Part shown: piece after piece, positions 23,887 to 31,130 of the stretch
How the letters are laid out: every line of letters starts with the position of its first letter
How positions within the stretch are numbered: position 1 is the stretch's first letter
Assembly (NCBI GenBank): GCA_045642925.1
Contig: JAZUJW010000054.1
Location: forward strand, 1 to 32,492
Source: Firm-04 sp045642925
GTDB lineage: Bacteria; Bacillota; Clostridia; Oscillospirales; Ruminococcaceae
DNA length: 32,492 nucleotides
Reading direction: 5' to 3'
The notes under the pieces: generated by a model
Databases searched by the model: none
What the model saw: only the letters and a program-made list of their open reading frames with translations
What the model was told of the DNA's origin: nothing
Program-made: the position numbers and the translations under genes

Positions 23887-26118
23887 ATGGAATTTGCTGA
23901 GTGGAATGGTTTTGTCGATGGGGATTGGAAAACAGGCATTGATGTCCGCAACTTCATCCAATCCAACTACACCCCGTATGAGGGCGATGCAAGCTTCCTT
24001 GCAGGCGCAACAGAACGCACCAAAAAACTGATGGAGAAACTCGCCGTCCTGCAAAAACAGGAACGCGAAAAAGATGGTGTGCTGGATATTGATACCACTA
24101 CGGTTTCTTCGCTCTGCAACTACCCTGCGGGCTATCTCGATAAGGAAAACGAACTGATTGTCGGCTTGCAGACCGATGCCCCCCTCAAACGTGGTGTCAA
24201 CCCGTTCGGCGGCATCCGCATGGCAAGAGAAGCCTGCGCCGCTTACGGCTATCAGCTTTCCGATACCGTCAACGAATACTTCAAGTACCGCACCACCCAC
24301 AATGACGGCGTGTTCCGTGCTTATACGCCCGAAATGAAAGCCGCCCGCCATTGTGCGCTTCTGACAGGTCTGCCTGATGCATACGGCAGAGGACGCATCA
24401 TCGGCGACTACCGCCGTGTTGCCCTGTATGGTATTGATGCACTCATCGCCGCAAAACAGCAGGATAAACTGAACATCGGCATGGGCGACATGAACACCGA
24501 AACCATCCGCTTGACCGAAGAACTGTTCGAACAGATTTCGTTCCTCGGCAAACTCAAAGAGATGGCATCCATCTACGGCTTCGACATCAGCAAGCCCGCA
24601 AAGAATGCGCAGGAAGCGATGCAGTGGACATACTTCGCTTACCTTGCCACCAACAAGGAACAGAACGGCGCGGCAATGTCGCTTGGCAGAACCGGCACAT
24701 TCTTCGATATTTACATCGAACGTGACATGAAGAACGGCTTGCTCGATGAAACCGGCGCACAGGAACTCTTTGACCAGTTCGTCATGAAACTGCGTATGGC
24801 ACGTCACCTGCGCACACCCGAATACAACGAACTGTTCGGCGGTGACCCGATGTGGATTACGGAAAGTGTCGGCGGCATGGGCGAAAACAACCGCACGCTC
24901 GTTACAAAATCCAGCTTCCGTTTCTTGAATACGCTCTACACGCTTGGCAGTGCGCCGGAACCCAACCTGACTATTCTTTGGAGCAAGCGTCTGCCCGAAG
25001 GCTTCAAGCGTTTCTGCGCCAAGGTTTCCGCCGATACTGACTCCATTCAGTATGAGAATGACGACCTGATGCGTCCGCGTTTCGGTGATGATTATGCGAT
25101 TGCCTGCTGTGTTTCTGCGATGCGTGTCGGTAAGCAGATGCAGTTCTTCGGCGCAAGAGCCAATCTTGCAAAGCTTCTTCTCCTTGCCATCAACGGCGGT
25201 ACGGATAACGTATTCGGCACGAAAGTCGGCCCGCAAATGGCACCGATGGATGACGAATACCTTGATTACACCAAGGTCATGGAGCGCTTCAAAATCTACC
25301 GTGCATGGCTCTGCAACCTTTATGTCAACACCATGAACGTCATTCATTATATGCATGATAAATATGCCTATGAGAAAACGCAGATGGCACTGCATGATAC
25401 CGATGTGGAACGCCTGATGGCATTCGGCGTTGCAGGTCTGTCCGTTATCACCGACTCTCTTTCGGCAATCAAATACGCAAAGGTCAAGCCGATTCGCAAT
25501 GAGGAAGGGCTGATTGTTGACTTTGAAACCACAGGCGAATTCCCGAAATATGGCAATGATGATGACCGTGTGGATACCATCGCGCAGAATCTTCTGCATG
25601 AAATGATTGACGAACTCAAGAAAACGCCTGCATATCGCGGTGCGCATCATACGCTTTCCGTTCTGACCATCACTTCCAACGTCATGTACGGCAAAAAGAC
25701 GGGTGCGACCCCTGACGGCAGAAAGAAAGGCGAACCGTTTGCGCCCGGTGCAAACCCGATGCACAACCGCGAAACCAATGGTGCATTGGCATCGCTGAAT
25801 TCTGTATCCAAGCTGTCGTATTCCGCTTGCATGGACGGCATTTCCAACACGTTCTCCATCACGCCTGATGCGCTTGGCAAGACGGAAAACGAACGAATCG
25901 ACAATCTGATTCACATTCTGGACGGCTATTTCCTGAATGCGGCACATCACATCAATGTCAATGTTATGAACCGCGAAACGCTGTTGAAAGCATACGACCA
26001 TCCGGAAGATTATCCGAATCTGACCATTCGCGTATCGGGATATGCAGTTAATTTCTGCAAGCTTTCGCGTGAACAGCAGCGTGAAGTCATCATGCGTACA
26101 TTCCACGAGGCGATGTAA
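23887..26118 (+). CDS. pflB: Pyruvate formate-lyase (formate C-acetyltransferase)
   Basis: A 743-residue glycyl-radical enzyme converting pyruvate and CoA to acetyl-CoA and formate, the central step of anaerobic mixed-acid fermentation. The adjacent catalytic cysteines Cys407-Cys408 lie in ACCVSAMRVGKQMQFFGAR. The glycyl-radical site is Gly718 in RVSGYAVNF, 25 residues from the end, as in the E. coli enzyme. Length and motifs indicate true PFL rather than a diol dehydratase or choline lyase. The start follows AGGAGG. It is controlled by the upstream ZTP riboswitch and cotranscribed with its activase, which starts 3 bases after its stop. Confidence 0.97.
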   Translation: MEFAEWNGFVDGDWKTGIDVRNFIQSNYTPYEGDASFLAGATERTKKLMEKLAVLQKQEREKDGVLDIDTTTVSSLCNYPAGYLDKENELIVGLQTDAPLKRGVNPFGGIRMAREACAAYGYQLSDTVNEYFKYRTTHNDGVFRAYTPEMKAARHCALLTGLPDAYGRGRIIGDYRRVALYGIDALIAAKQQDKLNIGMGDMNTETIRLTEELFEQISFLGKLKEMASIYGFDISKPAKNAQEAMQWTYFAYLATNKEQNGAAMSLGRTGTFFDIYIERDMKNGLLDETGAQELFDQFVMKLRMARHLRTPEYNELFGGDPMWITESVGGMGENNRTLVTKSSFRFLNTLYTLGSAPEPNLTILWSKRLPEGFKRFCAKVSADTDSIQYENDDLMRPRFGDDYAIACCVSAMRVGKQMQFFGARANLAKLLLLAINGGTDNVFGTKVGPQMAPMDDEYLDYTKVMERFKIYRAWLCNLYVNTMNVIHYMHDKYAYEKTQMALHDTDVERLMAFGVAGLSVITDSLSAIKYAKVKPIRNEEGLIVDFETTGEFPKYGNDDDRVDTIAQNLLHEMIDELKKTPAYRGAHHTLSVLTITSNVMYGKKTGATPDGRKKGEPFAPGANPMHNRETNGALASLNSVSKLSYSACMDGISNTFSITPDALGKTENERIDNLIHILDGYFLNAAHHINVNVMNRETLLKAYDHPEDYPNLTIRVSGYAVNFCKLSREQQREVIMRTFHEAM

Positions 26119-26120
26119 AC

Positions 26121-26849
26121 ATGAAAGGCAGAGTGAGTGCCTTTCAGTCACTTGGCACGGTGGACGGCCCTTCGGTGCGGTTTGTTGTATTCATGCAGGG
26201 CTGTCCGCTGCGGTGCAAGTGCTGTCACAATCCTGAAACATGGGCGATGGATGGTGGAACGGCGTACACGGCGGAAGAAATCGTGTCGAAGGTGCTGCGA
26301 TATCGGCATTATTTCGGAACAGAGGGCGGCATTACGCTTTCGGGCGGAGAACCGCTGATGCAGGCAGAATTTGCGGCGGAAGTATTAGCACAGTGCAAAG
26401 CGCAGGGCATCACGACCTGTCTGGACACGAGTGGATGTGTGTTGAATGAAGCGGTTCAGCGAGTGCTTGACCACACGGACACGGTGCTGTTGGATTACAA
26501 AATGACGAATGCAGAGGATTATCACAGATTTACGGGGATGCAGATGGAACAGGCGGAGCGATTTCTGGAGAATCTGGAACGGCGTGGGATACGGACATGG
26601 CTGCGGCAAGTGATTGTGGGCGGCTGGAATGACAATGCAGAGAGTGTGCAGAAGTTATACGGAAAGCGGGACAAATATTCATGTGTAGAGAAAGTAGAGT
26701 TGTTGCCGTTCCGGAAGATATGCATGACGAAATATGAAGAATTAGGGATCAAATTTCCGTTAACAGACACGCCTGAAACGTCGCAGAGAACGATTGAGGT
26801 GCTCACGCAATCAAGCGGCTATCATATTGAGGATTCCAAAGGGAATTGA
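26121..26849 (+). CDS. pflA: Pyruvate formate-lyase activating enzyme
   Basis: A 242-residue radical-SAM enzyme that abstracts hydrogen from the PflB glycine to create the radical. The 4Fe-4S cluster motif CxxxCxxC is Cys28, Cys32 and Cys35 in QGCPLRCKCCHNPETW; the SAM-binding GGE motif is LSGGEPLMQ. PFL-AE features such as TCLDTSGC and DTVLLDYKM are present. The gene begins 3 bases after pflB, with the weak site CGAGGCG inside the pflB end, so translation is coupled. Its stop codon lies in the loop of a 10-bp palindrome (26836-26859), followed by an inverted copy of the dispersed repeat. Confidence 0.96.
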   Translation: MKGRVSAFQSLGTVDGPSVRFVVFMQGCPLRCKCCHNPETWAMDGGTAYTAEEIVSKVLRYRHYFGTEGGITLSGGEPLMQAEFAAEVLAQCKAQGITTCLDTSGCVLNEAVQRVLDHTDTVLLDYKMTNAEDYHRFTGMQMEQAERFLENLERRGIRTWLRQVIVGGWNDNAESVQKLYGKRDKYSCVEKVELLPFRKICMTKYEELGIKFPLTDTPETSQRTIEVLTQSSGYHIEDSKGN

Positions 26850-26859
26850 TTCCCTTTGG
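26836..26859 (+). terminator. Palindrome spanning the pflA stop codon
   Basis: CCAAAGGGAA (26836-26845) and TTCCCTTTGG (26850-26859) form a perfect 10-bp stem with loop TTGA, which includes the pflA TGA stop. No U-tract follows, so it is a hairpin that may stabilise the mRNA end rather than a proven terminator; the module A hairpin further on (26987-27033) may end transcription. Confidence 0.5.
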
Positions 26860-26860
26860 C

Positions 26861-27040
26861 GAAGTCCCGAGGCAGCGCCTCCGGACGCCAACAGACTGCA
26901 AGCAGTCTGCACCGCAGTCGGCGAAATTTCCTATTATCGTCATAAATAATCAGGAGGGGTTCCCCCATACAGTACCTATGATAAACAAAGGAAGGCAAGA
27001 GAACGGTATGTAGCGTTCTTCCTGCCTTCCTTTATTTATG
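26861..27040 (-). repeat. Dispersed intergenic repeat, copy 3 (A-B-C-D, inverted)
   Basis: On the minus strand the order A-B-C-D is the same as in copies 2 and 4. Module A is the hairpin 26987-26997 with 27023-27033 (11 bp), with inner GAACG/CGTTC. Module B is GGGGGAACCCC near 26955-26966. Module C is CCTGATTATTTATGACGATA (26953-26934). Module D spans about 26931-26862, including CAGACTGC-TT-GCAGTCTG and the GCGTCCGG/AGGCGC hairpin. The whole unit lies between convergent pflA and fba, so it moves or is copied as a block. Confidence 0.85.
26987..27033 (+). terminator. Module A hairpin of copy 3, probable terminator for pflBA
   Basis: AAAGGAAGGCA/TGCCTTCCTTT with inner GAACG/CGTTC, followed by ATTTATG. 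The U-run TTT is part of the stem, so efficiency is uncertain. The stem may also work leftward. Confidence 0.55.
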
Positions 27041-27055
27041 AAGAATCTCCCTCAA

Positions 27056-27085
27056 TAAAAAAGCGGGCAGTTTGCACTGCCCGCT
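27056..27085 (-). terminator. Intrinsic terminator of fba
   Basis: On the minus strand AGCGGGCAGT-GCAA-ACTGCCCGCT is a perfect 10-bp GC-rich stem with a 4-base loop, followed by a T-run (27061-27056). It lies 6 bases past the fba stop. Confidence 0.93.
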
Positions 27086-27091
27086 CCCCTA

Positions 27092-27955
27092 TTATGCTTT
27101 GCCAACAGAACCAAACAGTTCCATCTTTTCCTTGACAGTCGCCTTGATTGCCTCAAAGCCAGGTGCCAACAACTTTCTCGGGTCGAAGCCCTTGCCCTGC
27201 AAATCTTTGCCCGCTTCAACATACTTTCTCGTCTCAGCAGCAAATGCAAGCTGGCACTCAGTGTTGACATTGATTTTTGCAACACCCAGAGAAATTGCCT
27301 TCTTGATCATGTCAGCAGGAATGCCCGTACCACCGTGCAGAACCAGCGGCATATCGCCAACCTTTTCCTTTACAGCAGCCAGCGTCTCAAAGCTCAGACC
27401 TTCCCAGTTCTCAGGATACTTGCCGTGAATGTTGCCGATACCTGCTGCAAGCATGGTCACACCCAGATCTGCAATTGCCTTGCATTCATCAGGATTTGCA
27501 CATTCACCCTTGCCGATCACGCCATCTTCTTCACCGCCGATTGCACCAACTTCTGCTTCCAGAGAAATACCCAGAATATCACAGGTGTTGACCAGTGCAG
27601 TCGTCTTTGCAATGTTCTCTTCGATCGGATAGTGAGAACCATCAAACATGATGGAGGAGAAGCCTGCGTTGATGCAAGCCTTTGCACCTTCAAAAGTACC
27701 ATGGTCAAGATGCAGTGCAACAGGAACAGTGATGTTCAGTTCCTTGATCATACCCTTTACCATGCCGACAACCGTCGTATAACCGCACATATATTTGCCT
27801 GCGCCCTCAGAAACACCAAGGATTACAGGGGAGTTCAGCTCCTGTGCAGTCAGCAGGATTGCTTTTGTCCATTCGAGATTGTTGATGTTGAACTGACCGA
27901 CAGCGTATTTGCCATCTCTTGCCTTGTTCAGCATTTCCTTTGCAGATACCAGCAT
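27092..27955 (-). CDS. fba: Class II fructose-1,6-bisphosphate aldolase
   Basis: A 287-residue zinc-dependent class II aldolase of glycolysis and gluconeogenesis, cleaving fructose-1,6-bisphosphate to DHAP and glyceraldehyde-3-phosphate. Zinc-ligand and active-site motifs are LHLDHGTFEGAKACI, SSIMFDGSHYPIEENI, LEAEVGAIGGEEDG and LVLHGGTGIP. The tail KINVNTECQLAFAAETRKY fits Fba rather than tagatose-bisphosphate aldolase, though the latter cannot be fully excluded by eye. ATG 27955 is chosen because AGGAGG (27970-27965) precedes it by 9 bases and it gives the family-typical MLVSAKEMLNKARDG start; the frame is open for 14 codons further upstream. It is monocistronic with its own promoter and terminator. 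Confidence 0.95.
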   Translation of the reverse strand: MLVSAKEMLNKARDGKYAVGQFNINNLEWTKAILLTAQELNSPVILGVSEGAGKYMCGYTTVVGMVKGMIKELNITVPVALHLDHGTFEGAKACINAGFSSIMFDGSHYPIEENIAKTTALVNTCDILGISLEAEVGAIGGEEDGVIGKGECANPDECKAIADLGVTMLAAGIGNIHGKYPENWEGLSFETLAAVKEKVGDMPLVLHGGTGIPADMIKKAISLGVAKINVNTECQLAFAAETRKYVEAGKDLQGKGFDPRKLLAPGFEAIKATVKEKMELFGSVGKA

Positions 27956-28023
27956 TGAAATATTCCTCCTATTACGGCTGCGGAAAAGGGCAGCCACTTG
28001 TCTTTGGTGATTACACCTTATTT

Positions 28024-28052
28024 ATTATACATGATTTTACCGCAAATTGCAA
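28024..28052 (-). promoter_or_regulatory. Promoter of fba
   Basis: On the minus strand TTGCAA (28052-28047), a 17-base spacer and TATAAT (28029-28024). The leader contains a GGCTGC/GCAGCC hairpin (27976-27995) just upstream of the ribosome site. Confidence 0.85.
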
Positions 28053-28166
28053 GAGGAAACCGAAAGATATTTCCATTCCGTGAAAAATTTCTACAAAATC
28101 ACTGTATCGCCGCAGAAATTCTGTCCATACTCTGTATATCAATCTCAAACAACGGAGGATACATCT

Positions 28167-28856
28167 ATGATGAAATCAAAATTTGCTTGGCTGATCCTGA
28201 CAGTAACGGCAATCATCGGCTGCACGAAAATTTCCGAAACGGAACAAACACTCACCCGCTTGGAAGACGGTGTTCTGCGATTGCATATTCTGGCAAATTC
28301 AGACAGCGCAGCAGACCAGAATCGGAAAATGCTGGTACGGGATGCGCTGCTTGCGCGAAGTACAGAGTGGATGACAGAGAGCCACACACGAAGGGAAGCA
28401 ATCGTACAACTGGAAAAACAACTGCCGCAAATCGAAGCAATCGCGGAGGAAACACTGCGCAGTGCGGGATGCAGTGATACAGTACGGGCAACGGTCTGCA
28501 AGACAGAATTCCCCAGTCGGGCATATGATGAAATCACATTGCCTGCCGGAAATTATGAAGCACTGCGTATCGAAATCGGTGAAGGTGCGGGACAGAACTG
28601 GTGGTGTGTGATGTATCCGACACTCTGCGTACCTGCGGCGGCGGCAGAAAGCATGACAGATGCAGAGGTCATGGAAATGCATTTTGATGCTGCGGTATGT
28701 GATATGGCAATGCATCCGGAAGATTACGAAATACGATTGAAATGTGTAGAGCTTTGGCGTGATATCAAGGGCGCGGTTCGAACGGAATGGGAGAAACTGA
28801 AAGAGGAAAAAGGCGATATGACTACAGCCAATGATGAAGCGTCCGGAGAAAATTGA
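28167..28856 (+). CDS. spoIIR: Stage II sporulation protein R (SpoIIR)
   Basis: A 229-residue protein matching SpoIIR, the forespore-secreted signal that triggers SpoIIGA to process pro-sigma-E in the mother cell. Family blocks are RLHILANSDSAADQNRKMLV, the Cys-containing TEFPSRAYDEITLPAGNYEA, and LRIEIGEGAGQNWWCVMYPT with LCVP. An N-terminal membrane segment or signal (about 6-20) fits export; a Cys within IIGC resembles a lipobox, but the position is very early. ATG 28167 follows GGAGG (28154-28158). No sigma-A promoter is visible; in Bacillus the gene uses sigma-F, but I could not fix such a site. No other sporulation gene is nearby, as is normal for spoIIR. Confidence 0.92.
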   Translation: MMKSKFAWLILTVTAIIGCTKISETEQTLTRLEDGVLRLHILANSDSAADQNRKMLVRDALLARSTEWMTESHTRREAIVQLEKQLPQIEAIAEETLRSAGCSDTVRATVCKTEFPSRAYDEITLPAGNYEALRIEIGEGAGQNWWCVMYPTLCVPAAAAESMTDAEVMEMHFDAAVCDMAMHPEDYEIRLKCVELWRDIKGAVRTEWEKLKEEKGDMTTANDEASGEN

Positions 28857-28930
28857 TTCTCGATTTCGCAATTAGTGAATGCGTTTTCGACGTTCTTCAC
28901 AAGTTTTTCAAATTTTTTTGTTCAGAATGG

Positions 28931-28959
28931 TTGCAAAATCAAATAATGTCTGCTATAAT
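28931..28959 (+). promoter_or_regulatory. Promoter of the GH5 cellulase gene
   Basis: TTGCAA (28931-28936), a 17-base spacer and TATAAT (28954-28959), followed by a leader of about 60 bases with a ribosome site (AAAGAGGGGT) before ATG 29026. Confidence 0.83.
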
Positions 28960-29025
28960 ATAAAATGCAGCTCTAAAGCTGTCGGTTTGTGAAAGCATAT
29001 CAAATTTTGAAAGAGGGGTATTTCT

Positions 29026-30822
29026 ATGAAAACTCACAAATTCACAAGCGTTTTATGCGCCGCAGCAATGTGGATGTCCGCATTGCCAAGCATCTCCGCT
29101 GCACCATCTGTCCATGCGGCAGGCGGTCCGGTCAGTTACTACGGCGAACTTCAAGCCAGCGGTAACCAGATCATCGGCGCAAAAACCAAAGCACCTGCAC
29201 AAGTCAAAGGCATGAGCTTCTTCTGGAGCAACTGGGGCGGTCAGCACTGGAACAGCACTACCGTCAACCGCATGGTCGATGAGTTCAAGTGCGAAATACT
29301 CCGCTGTTCTCTCGGCGTGGATGAGTACGGCGGCATCTATGACGGCGGCGATGTCAGCCGACTGCGTTCTGTGCTCGATGCTGCAATTGCACAGGATGTC
29401 TACGTCATCGTGGACTGGCATTCCCACGGCGCACATAATAATCCAGATGCTGCAAAGAATTTCTTCTCCGAAATCGCCCGCGACTACGGCAAATATGACA
29501 ACGTCATTTTCGAAGTCTACAACGAACCTACCCAAATTGCATGGTCAACCGTGAAATCTTACGCTGAATCTGTCATTTCGACCATCCGTACCTACTCCGA
29601 CAATCTGGTGCTGGTCGGTACTCCGACTTGGTCGCAGGATGTTGACCAAGCTGCCAACAACCAGATCAATGACCCGAATGTTGCGTATGTTCTGCATTTC
29701 TATGCAGGAACGCACGGCGGCGACCTCCGCAGTAAGGGTGACAGCGCACGCAATCAGGGCGCTCCCATTTTCGTTTCCGAATGGGGTACTGTCAATGCAG
29801 ACGGTGATGGCTCTGTCAATTACGGTTCTACCGAAGAATGGCTGGACTGGATGGACAGCAATCAGCTTTCGTGGTGCAACTGGGCGATCAGCAGTAAAGC
29901 AGAAGGTTCGAGCATTTTCGGCGGCGATGGTTCTTCGCTGACAGAAGCAGGCAATTACCTGAAAAAGATTCTGAATGCCCATGCAGAAACGGCAGAATGG
30001 CGGCATCCGGTCGCAACAACCCCTGAAACCACTACAACCACCTCAACAACCGAAACCACAACCACAGTGACAACGACACAAACACAATGGCAGGATACCC
30101 AGCCTTGGGAAAACACGACGCAGTGGCAGGACACCTCCGCAGAACCGCAGACGTGGTATACCGAAGAAACCACAACCACAGTTGCTACGACTGCCGCACC
30201 GCAGCAGGGAAGCAATCAGCTTCACAAATTGCCCTGCACGATTGGTGCTGATGCATATGCGATGATGAGTGGCATTGAGTTTGAGGATTGCAACCTTGGC
30301 GGCAAGAATGCGGGATACATCGAGGAAGGCGATTGGCTGAGTTACCGCATTGACGCACCGAAGGCGGGCAAATACACGTTAGAATTCTCACTTGCATCGG
30401 AAAGCACGGGCAGTTCATTTACTGTATCGTGCAACAATCAGCAGATTGCGACCGTGAACAGCGAAGCAACGGGCGGCTGGCAGAATTGGCAGACGGTAGA
30501 AGTAGATGTTGAACTGCCTGCGGGCGAATCGGAACTGCGTTTGACGGCAACGGGACATGATTTCAACATTGCGAAGATTGTAGTGACAAGTGATGCAGTG
30601 GCATTGACAGCGACGCTTTGTGGAGATGTAGATTGCAGTGGTCTGGTGAACATCAATGATGTCATTTTGCTTTCGAAGTACATTTCGGAAGATGCAACGG
30701 TCACGCTGTCGGAACAGGGCATTGCGAACAGTGAATGTGATGGACAAGACGGACTGACGACGAATGACATTACAAGAATCATTATGTACGTTGCGAAACT
30801 GATTGACCATCTGGGTGCATAA
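29026..30822 (+). CDS. Cellulosomal GH5 endoglucanase with CBM6-like module and dockerin
   Basis: A 598-residue secreted cellulase. The signal peptide is about 1-32 (SVHAA). The GH5 catalytic domain is about 35-320, with the proton donor Glu167 in VYNEP, the nucleophile Glu252 in VSEWGT, and WHSH at 131-134. A Thr/Gln/Trp-rich linker (330-395) contains the near-repeat QWQDTQPWENTTQWQDT. Residues 400-522 form a CBM6/35-like beta-sandwich (EFEDCNLGGKNAGYIEEGDW). The dockerin at about 531-593 has two Ca-binding repeats, GDVDCSGLVNINDVILLSKY and CDGQDGLTTNDITRIIMYVA, which dock to cohesins of a scaffoldin. The second repeat lacks the usual GDVNxD start. It acts outside the cell on beta-1,4-glucans. 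Confidence 0.95.
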   Translation: MKTHKFTSVLCAAAMWMSALPSISAAPSVHAAGGPVSYYGELQASGNQIIGAKTKAPAQVKGMSFFWSNWGGQHWNSTTVNRMVDEFKCEILRCSLGVDEYGGIYDGGDVSRLRSVLDAAIAQDVYVIVDWHSHGAHNNPDAAKNFFSEIARDYGKYDNVIFEVYNEPTQIAWSTVKSYAESVISTIRTYSDNLVLVGTPTWSQDVDQAANNQINDPNVAYVLHFYAGTHGGDLRSKGDSARNQGAPIFVSEWGTVNADGDGSVNYGSTEEWLDWMDSNQLSWCNWAISSKAEGSSIFGGDGSSLTEAGNYLKKILNAHAETAEWRHPVATTPETTTTTSTTETTTTVTTTQTQWQDTQPWENTTQWQDTSAEPQTWYTEETTTTVATTAAPQQGSNQLHKLPCTIGADAYAMMSGIEFEDCNLGGKNAGYIEEGDWLSYRIDAPKAGKYTLEFSLASESTGSSFTVSCNNQQIATVNSEATGGWQNWQTVEVDVELPAGESELRLTATGHDFNIAKIVVTSDAVALTATLCGDVDCSGLVNINDVILLSKYISEDATVTLSEQGIANSECDGQDGLTTNDITRIIMYVAKLIDHLGA

Positions 30823-30858
30823 AGGGAATTTTCCCGAATCAAAATGGCTACACCCGTG

Positions 30859-31066
30859 ATAAACAAAGGAAGGCAAGAGATATGGTTTATACCGTTCTCT
30901 CGCCTTCCTTTATTTATGTTGGGTACGACACAAGGGGAAACCCCTTAATAGGTTTTCCCCTCACCCCTTCCTGATTAAATAGGACGAAATGGAGTATTTC
31001 GCTGACTGCGGAGCAGACTGCTTGCAGTCTGTTGGCGTCCAGGGACGCTGTCCCTGAACTCCTCAA
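30859..31066 (+). repeat. Dispersed intergenic repeat, copy 4 (longest, A-B-C-D)
   Basis: Module A is a 16-bp stem (30865-30880 with 30896-30911, one mismatch) with the same 15-base loop as copy 1; weaker pairing extends it to ATAAAC/TTTAT. Module B is CAAGGGGAAACCCCTT (30931-30946). Relative to copy 2 there is an extra stretch of about 23 bases (30946-30968) before module C (30969-30988). Module D (30996-31066) has CAGACTGC-TT-GCAGTCTG, GCGTCC-AG-GGACGC and AGGGAC-GCT-GTCCCT. It lies between two same-strand genes and ends 3 bases before the -35 box of the next gene. Confidence 0.88.
30865..30915 (+). terminator. Module A hairpin of copy 4, probable terminator of the cellulase gene
   Basis: A 16-bp stem with one mismatch whose right arm ends CCTTCCTTT, followed by ATTT. 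The U-tract is modest. Termination here would separate the cellulase transcript from the next gene, which has its own promoter. Confidence 0.6.
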
Positions 31067-31069
31067 GAG

Positions 31070-31098
31070 TTGACAGCCTTTTTCGCTTGTGCTATACT
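31070..31098 (+). promoter_or_regulatory. Promoter of the DUF2130 gene
   Basis: TTGACA (31070-31075), a 17-base spacer and TATACT (31093-31098). It directly abuts the 3' end of repeat copy 4. Confidence 0.88.
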
Positions 31099-31130
31099 AA
31101 ATATATATCTTCTCGAAAGGATGAAGCACC

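Noticed and set aside
23869..26151. Very long open frame (760 codons) antisense to pflB
   Set aside because: It is a codon-bias shadow: pflB is intact, with catalytic residues and control elements, and the antisense frame has no recognisable domain. The same applies to antisense frames over obgE (629-1963), the acyl-CoA synthetase (3623-5086), and the MBOAT/DHHW genes (20806-21927, 22084-23790).
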